From Xylona heveae TC161 (lineage: Eukaryota; Ascomycota; Xylonomycetes; Xylonales; Xylonaceae), in NCBI RefSeq assembly GCF_001619985.1, contig NW_017264200.1:558001-622000 (forward strand): a DNA stretch of 64,000 nt, written 5' to 3'. Made by a program: the position numbers and the translations under genes. Positions within the stretch are counted from its first letter, which is position 1; each line of letters starts with the position of its first letter. Shown one piece after another: positions 34,502 through 43,882 of the stretch. The notes beneath the pieces were generated by a model. The model worked only from the letters and a program-made list of their open reading frames with translations. It was not told the origin of the DNA and made no database searches.

Positions 34502-36456
34502 TTACATGTACATATCATCCCACTCCTCTTCCTCTTCTTCTTCTTCTTCTTCCTCTTCAGGCTGCTGTGCACCTTTTGCCTCTGCCCCCGCTCCTGCTCC
34601 TGCTCCATTTCCACTTCCATTTCCACCAGCCCCAGCCCCGGAACCGGGCCCCGAGCCGGACATACCGGAACTAGTGGCACCGGACCTCGTGCCAGGCTGG
34701 ACGGCACTCACAGGCGTAACGACGTGGCCGTCGCGCGTGCGGCGCTCGAGCAGGTCCTTGCGATCGAGCGGACATGTGGCGTGCAGACGCAGCCAGGGGC
34801 CGATGCATTCGAGGTCAAAGGCGTGCGAGGGGTGGCATGGCAGGCGGACGACGAGGGGGTAGGGATCTTTTTGTCCAAGTTGTTAGTTTTTTTTTTTTTT
34901 TTTTTTTAATTTATTTTTTTGACGGTGTTTTGTTTTGTTGTTGGTTTTCGTATCATTCGTACCCCCAACCCCTTTTAATTTTTTTTTATTTGGGTTTTCT
35001 TTGGTATCATTCGGACCCCCGGCCATTTTTTGAAGCAGGATAAGTCAAGGGTAGAGCGGGGTAAAGAAGGATAAAGTATGGATAAGTCAAGGGTAGAAGG
35101 GTAGAAGGGTAGAAGGGAGACGGATAGAGGGGGGAGAAAAAAGAGTTGTAGGAATGATACGAACGAAGGGACGAAAGGGAAAGGAAGAAGAGGAGGAGGA
35201 GGATAAAAAAGAAAAGGGACCAAAAGAAAGATACAAGTGGAAGGAAAAGAGAAGGAACCGCATACCTTCAAGAAAAGGCGTATTGCAAATCGGACAAGTA
35301 TCTCCCTCCTTGAGAGATTTCTTGGGAACGCGATCCAGCGCTATAGACATAACATGTCAGCTCAAGGTTTGGTAGCATGAGAGTGTGGTTGCAGAGCGAG
35401 ATAGTCACAGTGAAAGACATATAAAATATTGAGGGAAGTGCCCGAGGGTTACATACCGTCTAAGAAACCCTGGCCGACACCGCGGACTTCGCGCGGCGGC
35501 ATGTCTGCTTCGTTGAGTAATTGCTCAATGAGCTGGTCCATGAGCGATTCCCATCCTACTTGACTCGTTAGCTTTTTCTCCTCTAAATCTTCACAATCGT
35601 CACCACTACCACCACTTCCCCTTCTTCCCCTGTGGCGTTTTCTTCCCCTTTGACTTTTACTTCGCCATCACCTCGTCTTCAAACTCAACGAAGCCAACAA
35701 AAACGTTACAACTCCACCTGACTCAAACACAATGACACAACACAAACCACACGATTCTCCACAGGTAACTTAGTTACTTACCCCCATTCTCCTGTTCCTG
35801 CGCACCAGCTCTTGTCGCAGCCCCCGTTCCCGCTCCCGCCACATTAACGCCCGCTCCCGCACCCAAGTCGACTCCACCAGCGCCATCTCTCCTCATGACA
35901 GCAAAGGCATCTGCCAATGTGCGAAACGTCGCCGCCACGTCTCCCGGCGTCGGGATGGCATGGATATTATTATGCGCGCGATCCGAGGTGCCCTCTGTAT
36001 CGACGAGTTCTAGCGCAGAGAAAAACGACGAAAGATCCGGGCGGCGCGGGTGATGGTATCCTGCGCCTGCTGCTGCTGTTTCTGCGGATGCGAATCCGCC
36101 CGAAGAGCCAGTAGAGCCAGTGGTATTCCGTATAAAGATGTCGTCGGATGTGCTGTGAGACCGCTCGCGTTCGCCTTCGCGCTGGGCTTGCGCTTCTGAG
36201 GCGGGGATGTTATGTTCGACTGGAGGTATGACGGAAGGCGGATATGGTTAGTAAAGTAGAATGGTTGGTCAAGTGGATATGAAGACATCGCAATAACATA
36301 GAGACAGAGTATAAGTCTGAAGCAAAGTATGGGCTCAATGTCAAGTGTATATCAGAATATCGCGATAACAGAGAGACACAGTATACGCCTGAAGCGCAAA
36401 TGGGCTTTATGCCAGGGTTATGAGAGGAATAATCTCATACCTTCGTAGGTTGCCAT
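34502..36456 (-). CDS. RING-finger protein, probable E3 ubiquitin ligase
   Basis: Five exons: 36441-36456 (only 16 nt, MATYE plus one base), 35782-36219, 35457-35555, 35266-35340 and 34502-34866, giving 330 residues. The RING spans about 200-244: CPIC (200, 203), then LPCHPSHAFDLEC (Cys220, His224, Asp227, Cys230) and TCPLD (Cys241, Asp244). Asp stands where the fifth and the last zinc ligands are normally His/Cys; an Asp last ligand is known from RBX1, so zinc binding is still plausible. Residues before the RING include EHNIPAS, a Gly/Ala-rich patch and a helical WESLMDQLIEQLLNEADMPP segment. The tail is Gly/Ser/Ala-rich and ends with a run of twelve Glu then WDDMYM. Intron 4 (34867-35265) is 399 nt with AGGGTAGA-type repeats. 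Target unknown. Confidence 0.83.
36271..36414. repeat. 72-bp imperfect tandem duplication in intron
   Basis: Units at 36271-36342 and 36343-36414 align along their whole length with scattered mismatches (shared words ATCGCRATAACA, GAGACA, AGTATA, CTGAAGC, TGGGCT). It lies inside the first intron (36220-36440) of the RING gene. Mismatches suggest an old duplication. Confidence 0.75.
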
Positions 36457-37194
36457 ATTGGCTAGAAATAACTGACCAAGACAAGTCAAGTCGATGCCAG
36501 GATGCGATGCGATTATATTACCGACAGTTGCGCAAGGTTGAGGCTCGCAACGCTCGAATTAAAGCTGGTTATCGCTCGTCGCGGAAAACAAAGATGGCTC
36601 ACAAAACCGCAAAGCTATAATTCAATGGTATTTATCGAATGAGTTGTAAGAAAGGTGAGAAGGTGAGAAGGTGACGCTGGAGTATGCGACGAATGTCCAG
36701 GGTGGTCTTGTTCTCATAAGGCATCCAGTTCGTTTACGCGTTAAGCCATGCATCAGGCATGTCTTCACTGGAGCAAATGTCAAGGGTCTCTGAGAGGGCA
36801 GGGAGCTTTGACACCATACCTGAACAGGTATGGTGAGTTTTTTTATCGATAAGATGCGATTGATTAGATATATTCTGAAACTCGAGACAAACTATCAGGC
36901 AAGAGTTTGAATTTTGCAGTGACAGGCTTGTTGTGACCTTAAAGGAGAAAAGAAAGAGACACTCAATATATCGACTAATTTCTCTGAAACTAACAGAAAT
37001 TTTAAAATGAAATTTTTCTTTGTGACAAAAATTCAACCACCCGTAGGCATAGAACAAGTATAAGAATAGAAAAGTGAGAAAAGTAAGAAATCCGAGAAAA
37101 GGTCAGCGAGTAAAAGAACCAGTAGATGATTTATTCGAGATATTATAATGAGCTGGTGATGAGACGTTGAAATGTGAAAGCTCACAAAGCCTTT
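36457..37194. other. Intergenic, no gene
   Basis: Contains the probable RING-gene promoter at left and the 3' end of the pyrophosphorylase-like gene at right. Only short, domain-free ORFs. Confidence 0.5.
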
Positions 37195-39188
37195 TTACAT
37201 GATGACTTCGTTGGCGACGTCCTAAATATAACGTTAGCAACCTTGAAAATGAAGGTAACAAGCCATAGACACCGACTCACCCGCTTGAGTTCCTTGAATG
37301 GCAAGCACACGCAGTTCTGCACGCGGACTTCCTCGCCAACGGCACATTCTTTGCCCAAAATCGTAATGGCCTGCACCTTGACACCATTCTTGATGATGCT
37401 CGTCGTGTGGCTTGCCACTGGCGTGGGGGTACCCTCAACACGAGCCCAGGCGCCAACACGGCTGTTCCAGCCAATGATGGAGTACAGCACGCATGCATCG
37501 TGCTTAATCTCGGCGTCCTCGAGAACAATCGACTCCTTGATGCGAACGCCGGCGCCAATCACGGCGCGGGGACCGATAGACACATTGGGGCCAAGCTTGG
37601 CGGTGGGGTCCACCGTGGCAGTCGGGTGAATGAAGACGGGCGGCAAGATGGTGGCCGACGGGGGAGTGAGTTCCTCAGACAAAGACTGAAATGCTTGCTG
37701 CAAGTACAGCGCGTTGGCAGGGACGGCAGAGCCAGCCGTCTTGATCTGGCGCCAGAAATCCTTTGTCTCGTAGACGAAGAACTGCTTGCTGTCGGCGAGA
37801 TCAGACAAAATGTCCTGCTCCAGACGGAGCACCTCGCTCTTCTCGCCGTCCTCTTCAGCCTGGGAAGCCACAAACGAGGTGTCCAGGTTCTCGGACGAAG
37901 GGTAGGAAATCATCCGCGGGCGGTCCGTGCGACGCTTGATGGCACTGCGGATAGATGGGAAAATGCATTCGGTGGCGAAAAGATAAACACCGCAATTGAT
38001 CAAGTTCGAAATGTGCGACTCAGGCTTCTCGACGTAGTGCAGAACCCGCTTGCTGTGGGCATCCGAAACCAGGCAACCAAAGTTGGTCGCAGCATCGTTG
38101 CCGACACGAGTACCCAGGATGACCGCCTCAGCATCCTTCTCCTCAAATAGCCTCAGCATGTCGTTGAGCGGGAACGAGCAGCAGACATCGGCGTTGAGCA
38201 CAAAGAAGCGCTCAGGACGGCCCTTGAGAATAGCATCGCGGAAGTGATACAGACCACCAGCGGTTCCCAGGGCTTGGTATTCTCGAAGGTAGCGGATGGT
38301 GAGCTGAGGGAATTCCTTGGAAGCATCCTTGATAAAGTCACGGAAGACAGACTCATCAAAGTAACCAACAAGGAACACTTCATGGATTTCAGGGACCTTG
38401 GCCACAGCCTTCAGGCAGTGCCAGATAATAGGATGACCAGCGACATCAAAGAGGGGCTAGGGGAGGTGGTCAGTAAGGCTCACAGTATAAGATATAGAAG
38501 CCGTCTGCAGCAAAATTGAGGTGTGCTGCGCTTCCGTTCTTCCATCTACGAATAGGTTATATACGCACCTTTGGCACATCCAGCGACAAAGGCCGGAATC
38601 GAGTTCCTCTTGAAGGTCCACCAACCTATATAGAAAGATAATTAGCCCCATCAGATCAAGCATCAATTGGCTTCCTTAAAGCAAATGCGATGCGCCCAGC
38701 GCTCCGCCATCACTCGACGTGCCAAAATATTGTTCCCCCACAACGACATATTCCCCCCTCCACCAGCAATCTAAACTTATTCCCTCGAGCTTCATTGATC
38801 GGCATTCTGCTCTCTATGTTGTTTCCCTCTCAATCTCCTTTCCTTTTTTTCTCCTCCGGTGGGAAGGTTTCAAATCATGTCGCTCGTTCAGATGCCTCCT
38901 ACATCTGTTCTTTCCGCACGTTTCCTCGCACCTTCGGACCCATCATCCTCCAGCCATTGCGCTGTACATTTCGACCCGCACCTTCCCCAAATGCCCCAGC
39001 CTCTCCATTTCCAGCTCCTAGGCCATGCAAGAACCGGATCCATTCCCACAACTTGCTTGCCAAAATACATTCGATCTATCTCAATGGAAATTCGCAAAAA
39101 GAAAAAGAAAACAACTCACAAGAATCACCGCCTTGGTGCTACTCGCATGGCTGCCCGCAGCGCCCTGTCTGAATGGCACGTTGAGCAT
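37195..39188 (-). CDS. GDP-mannose pyrophosphorylase A-like (GMPPA)
   Basis: Nucleotidyltransferase plus left-handed beta-helix protein of the GMPPA branch, which in animals binds GDP-mannose and regulates GMPPB, the enzyme making GDP-mannose for glycosylation and cell wall. Exons 39120-39188, 38569-38625, 37281-38456 and 37195-37221 give 442 residues. The nucleotide motif LVGGPSRGTRFRPLSLDVPK is rebuilt across the first join (the A-type VGGPSRGTR rather than the B-type GGYGTRLRP). Hexapeptide repeats appear late (FIHPTATVDPTAKLGPNVSIG). The last exon is 27 nt and supplies DVANEVIM, a C-terminus typical of the family. The start MLNVPFRQG lies directly beside a minisatellite. The first intron, 38626-39119, is 494 nt. 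Closest alternative is mannose-1-phosphate guanylyltransferase proper. Confidence 0.9.
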
Positions 39189-39362
39189 ATTGTCTGTCGT
39201 AGTATTCTTTGACTATTGGTATCCGTCTTCGTCTGTCGTAGTATTCTTCAAGTATCGGTATCCCGTCTTCGTCTGTCGTAGTATTCTTCGACTATCGGTA
39301 TCCGTCTTTGTCTGGCGTGGTTATTCTTCGACTATCGGTATCTGTCTTCGTCTGCGTAGTAT
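39189..39362. repeat. Minisatellite, 39-40 bp units
   Basis: Four full head-to-tail units and a partial fifth. Each starts GTCTGTCGTAGTATTCTT and continues into CGACTATCGGTATCCGTCTTC, with unit lengths 39, 40, 39 and 40 nt and small differences between copies. It begins immediately upstream of the pyrophosphorylase-like start codon, so it probably lies in that gene's 5' leader or core promoter. Confidence 0.9.
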
Positions 39363-40418
39363 CACGATACAGAACTCTACTGTACTTGAGCAGCCTTATA
39401 AGTCAGCCTTCGTCGTGGTTCAACGTTCGAATATGATCGCGAATAATGTCGAATATGATCGCGAACAGAACAATGGTCTGATGACGTGTTGTTTTGGGGA
39501 AAGCTTAGCCTGTGAGACCGACGAGGGTAGAAGGAATTGTTGGAGAGATGGGGCAAGTCAGAGGAGAAGAAAGTGGTATCTTACGATTTCAGTTTGACAA
39601 GAGAATCAACAGAAAAATCAAATGTGCCAACTGTTCTGTGTCCTTTTTGATCGTCAGCTGCAACCCAACTTTAACATCCTCGATCCCCCTGGTTCGAGGG
39701 GTCCGGCCGAGTGCGCAAGGGGGAGGGTGCTTGGTCCATCAGCTCTTAGTACAAAGGTATTTTGTACCGTTTGAATAATCTCAAGTACCTTCATCCCACT
39801 CTCTCGGGTAATTTATGGTGACCTTCTATCCAAAGGTACTTTTCAACATGATCAAGGTACGTTCGAACTCGGACCAGCTTTCCATGACTGGTGCCCATCG
39901 CTCACAGGTGAGAGCTAAATTGGGACTTGTCACCTGCCAGCCCAGATCCGTATTCGTATTGAATTTGAATCTCACTGGGTCCCAAATAATACAATTAATC
40001 ACGTCTCGTTACCAGGACAGTGTTCTCGTGATTGGCTTCTTTGCGCTTGAAATCATATAATCTTAAGTTAATGGCACCTTCGCTTCACGAGCATATTGTA
40101 TTGAGAGCAATCTGTGCAAAGAGCAACTTGACTAGGTAGCTATATCTCAAAGGTACCCCGTCAAAAATGAAATGGTATAAACATTATAGAGCTCCATACA
40201 CCACCTAACCAAATGCGATTCACAACGCCGGTTTAAAAGTATGACACTCGTTTCCCTTCGAGGCCCAGATCAAACGAGGACAATGATGCAAACGAATCAA
40301 AGGAGCAAAAAAAAGCAGGGAGAATAAGGTAAAGAGCTCCGTAACGATGCAACCTGATACCTGAACATCGATGACCTGTAAATGCAAAAAAGCTATATCC
40401 CTTCGCAACTTCTCTCCT
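39363..40418. promoter_or_regulatory. Upstream region with repeated AGGTAC words
   Basis: No gene. Lies upstream of the pyrophosphorylase-like gene and past the BTB gene's stop. AAGGTAC or its complement occurs several times (near 39784, 39834, 39855 and 40149, and as AAAGGTAT at 39753), and GTACAAA/TTTGTAC forms a 7-bp hairpin at 39749-39767. Whether these bind a factor is unknown. Confidence 0.4.
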
Positions 40419-43361
40419 TTAAACATTTCCTGGGGATAGAGCGTCAGTAAAAAAAAAAAAGTCTCGCCATCATGCCCTTCAAAGAGTGACGTGACTTACC
40501 AATCACTACCATAAACCGCAACCGTCCCTCCTTGTGTTTCGCCTGCGTTCCCTCTTCGTATCCAGTTGGTCCATCATCTAGGACCATGGCGCTGCTCTTC
40601 CAGCCCCAGCTTTGACTAAAGTTGAACTTATCCGGTGCACTCTCATAGACGCTCAACATACGGCCGCCCTTGCTGGGGGAGTATATCTTAAAGTAAGTCC
40701 GAATGGTGGGCCGCGCATCATGATAGCCTGGCAAAGTAGGAGACGTTTTCACCGTGCCATCTTCGACGAGGTCCAGCCGCTCATCGTCTTTGGCATCGCG
40801 ATCGGGCAAATCAGTGCTGAGCGTTTGGGGTAGAGGCGATGGCCGTCTAGTACCATCATTCCGGAGCAAGGTGCTCAAAGTCGGATGCACCCCTGGACGC
40901 ACAGATGACCCGAGCCCAAGAATGTCTGGCTCTCCACCGGATCCGCTCGTGTCTTCTTCGCCGTCTCCAGTCATGTCCATTTGACGTCTTGCACGACGTT
41001 CATTGCGACGGAGCAACATTTCTCGTTCGAGCTGACCGATCCGCTCATCCACGGTGCCTCGAGAGCCATACATGGCAGCAGCGGCGACGGCGTCAACTTC
41101 GTCCTTTTCCTTGGCGCGGTGGAGATAGACACCAAGTTGGACGTTCTTGGTTGACCGGACCTTTTGGATATATAGATTCCACATACTTCCTGCGTACCAA
41201 ACAGTTCGGGAATAGACTCGCTTCTTCTCCTTGAGAAGGCGAGGATTAGGAAACTCGGCAGAAAACCTGAAGGGTGGCACATGGGTGTAGTACGCGGGAG
41301 GAGTGACGTTGGCAGCGGCGGGCCCCTCTGGTGGAGACATGGGCCGGTCCGCAGATAAGAGGGTGAAATCCGACGCCCATTGCACATCCTGTGGTTGGAA
41401 GCTGGCTGAGAGTCGAGATCCATGAGAGGAGCCTGGTGCGGCACGCGGGGTGGTTGAATTATGGGCGGCCTCGGGGAAGCCACCCATGAAGCAAGTGCAA
41501 TCGACATTGGGGATCCAAAACTTTCTCGGTTTTCCATTACCATCCCAGCTACCAGACTCGGGCTGATCTTCCTCGGCGTCCTCTGCAACAGGCACCTGAG
41601 TGCGCTTGCCTTTAGAACTGCTTGTGCTGGGCAGACCATTCGTTGCCACCGGGCTCACGATGGAGCCGTCTTCCGATCCTTCATCGGCAGACTTCTTCAG
41701 GCCCAGCTCGAGATCCGTATCTCTGGCATTCATAACCCTTTGGCGCAGCTCCATGCTCATCCAAAGGGCATTGGACAGAACACGCTCGGGCAATACCGGC
41801 AGCCCGAGGATGTCACGCTGCATCCGAATGTGCTGCAGCTGCTCGAAACTCAAGTGCACATAGTGAATTCCTTCATCGAGCAAAACGAGCAAAGGCGTGA
41901 TGTCGGGATGAGAGTAGAGTGCAATCCACGAATCGGAACCTTCGCTTGTCGGACGACCGCCGGAAATCGAGTTGCGGCGATACACAGAGTCAAATCGGAA
42001 CGACATGAGGCCGAGGGAATCTGGCGCCCGCGCGGGCGTTCCGTCTGTATTCAAGAGTCCAGCGTCTCGAGCAAGGCCCTTGAGCCTCCGATCCAAAATC
42101 TTCTTGGCCAGATGCCACCTTTCCCACTCTCCCGGAACAAAGAACCCATCACCTCCGACGATTTCCCTGGCAATATCTCCCGACACACCGTCCCAGTGCC
42201 GAACGGGCATCTCCCAACCGTCGCGGCAGAGCATGGCCTTGGCAGACGCGAGGATCCTTTCGCCGTGCTTTCCATAGTAATTACGGGTTACAAGCTTGAT
42301 CAAGCGCGAGAGCTTGGACGGGGCCATTTGTCGCAGAATAGACTCAACGCTAGCGTCAATCAAGTCCGTCATCTCCAGCCAGCATCCCGTAGCAAAGAGA
42401 CCGACGGCCTCTGTGTCCTCTTCTGCACTATCGTGACAACCATAAAGTCTCTTCAAGGCAAGTTCAAAGGCTGGCTGGGTAATGTTGCTATCAATGTCTT
42501 CGGGATGTAGCGTGATCTCTTTGGACGAGCTTTCAAACCATGGCTCGGAAAGGGCGGAGGTGAAAAAGGGCGCTCGGTCAATAATGATGCGATGCAAGGC
42601 ATATCTGGTTGAAAAGGCGTAGACGGCGATGTCGGAGTGTTTCCCACTCAACAGACCGCGGGTATAGAGATGCTGCGGCAGCGTCGCGATGTCTGAAGAT
42701 GGAGCTGGATCACAGTCAGCGGCCAACTACAAGGTAAAGTAAAAGACGCTTCATTCTTGCCTCGGGTGTACTCAGTTGCAGAGGGAGTTGTATAAGATGG
42801 TTGCCTGGAAGCCGAAGCAGGAGTACCATCACTGGCGGCGAAAAGCCGCGTTAGGGCAATCTGAGGGTGATTTGCCAGCCGCTCCAATGGGTCTCTCACT
42901 TCGATCGGGGTTGATGGATCGTCTGTATCCTTCTCCGCTCGAGGCCCAGGCACAGATGTGGAGGTCGAGGCTGAAGAGACTGCCGCGTCATTTCTCGGAA
43001 TAGGTGTTCGCCTCGATGAACCGGACGCTGGAGAAGCCGAAGTCAAGACTGTCAAGGGCTGGCCTGACGCAGCCGGCGGGGAACTCGTCATCTGGGGCAG
43101 ATGCGTCGAATGAGGAGAAGAAATGCGTGGAGAAGCGTGGTCGTAGAGCGCACGCTCTTGCGCAGAGAAGCTTGCCTGTTCCTGAACGCCGAGATCAGGA
43201 ACACCAGCGTCCACTAAGGTGGCAGATGGAGATTCGAGTTCAACGGATTCATCTTCAGATGCCGATTCAGAATGTAGATCTAGGTCGTTTAGAATACCGT
43301 GTAGAGCACGTGCACGATGTTGCGAGCCTGAGCGCCCGCCTGACCTTCTTGACGTCGCCAT
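40419..43361 (-). CDS. BTB/POZ domain protein
   Basis: Three exons, 42761-43361, 40500-42704 and 40419-40429, give 938 residues. Residues 1-200 are Ser/Ala/Pro-rich and disordered. The BTB domain starts about 215 (GLLSGKHSDIAVYAF ... LHRIIIDRAPFFTSAL) and continues into helical, back-like sequence, as in germ-cell-less-type fungal BTB proteins. The middle holds Cys-containing FWIPNVDCTCFMGG, and a conserved beta-rich part follows near FRFSAEFPNPRLLKEKKRVYSRTVWYAGSMWNL, usually seen in this fungal family. The first intron (42705-42760) uses a GC donor (AG/GCAAGA) with the acceptor CCAG after a CTGAC branch point. The last exon is only 11 nt, changing the end from a read-through tail to VVIGNV. 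BTB proteins of this type often bind Cullin-3, but that is not shown here. Confidence 0.85.
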
Positions 43362-43492
43362 GTCGAAGAAGGGTAGAGGTCTGACGTGACGTTGGGGCGT
43401 GTGTCGATTATGAATATAAGCGACTTGGAATAGATAGGCAAAGACCTATCATGTTCGAACCAAAGATAAGTCCCTTTGGTAGGACAGCCCCA

Positions 43493-43882
43493 TCATGTGT
43501 TTTGGGAGGGGTGGGAGATTTCTTGTTGCAGTGCGCGTACAGCAGTGATCGGGTCAGCAGGAGGGGATGACGGCCGATAAAGCTGGGATAAAGACGGGTC
43601 GAATCTTTGGTCAAGGATCTGCACAATGGCGTAAGATGCCGTTGGCGCGAGAAAGCTTGTCCGCAAAGGTGACAAAGCAGGAAAGAAAAAAATTGTGGTT
43701 TGGGTGGTAGAGGAGGCGTTCAGGTTGACAAGTTGGGCTGAGTCGCTGTCGGGTAGCTCTTGTGTCAGGTTAGTGTGCTGTGGGGGAAACTGCGGTTGAT
43801 CAAACTTTAGGCGGTCAGAGCTACGTGAGCCGCGATGACGTCGGACAACCCTCCGGTGTAGTCTCTCGACCATTATTGCCAC
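43493..43882 (-). CDS. Hypothetical small protein
   Basis: Intronless ORF of 129 codons, upstream of the BTB gene on the same strand; a second start four codons in (MVERLHRR) is possible. The N-terminal third is Arg-rich (RLHRRVVRRHRGSR), which could suit a mitochondrial or nuclear import signal. A hydrophobic middle follows (TIFFFPALSPLRTSFLAPTASYAIVQIL), then a Pro-rich end. I recognise no family. An unseen intron could also change the ends. It may be a real small gene or the leader of the BTB transcript. Confidence 0.4.
   Translation of the reverse strand: MAIMVERLHRRVVRRHRGSRSSDRLKFDQPQFPPQHTNLTQELPDSDSAQLVNLNASSTTQTTIFFFPALSPLRTSFLAPTASYAIVQILDQRFDPSLSQLYRPSSPPADPITAVRALQQEISHPSQNT

Noticed and set aside
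37407-38150. 247-codon + strand ORF
   Set aside because: Antisense to the GMPPA-like exon and without recognisable motifs.
38690-39172. Overlapping + strand ORFs, possible gene inside an intron
   Set aside because: They lie within the first GMPPA-like intron and its first exon, show no domain, and their composition is Pro/Ser noise.
39189-39362. Direct repeats as a CRISPR array
   Set aside because: Units are contiguous with no unique spacers, and the host is a fungus; this is a minisatellite.
41461-42510. 349-codon + strand ORF
   Set aside because: Antisense to the BTB protein coding exon; no family match visible.
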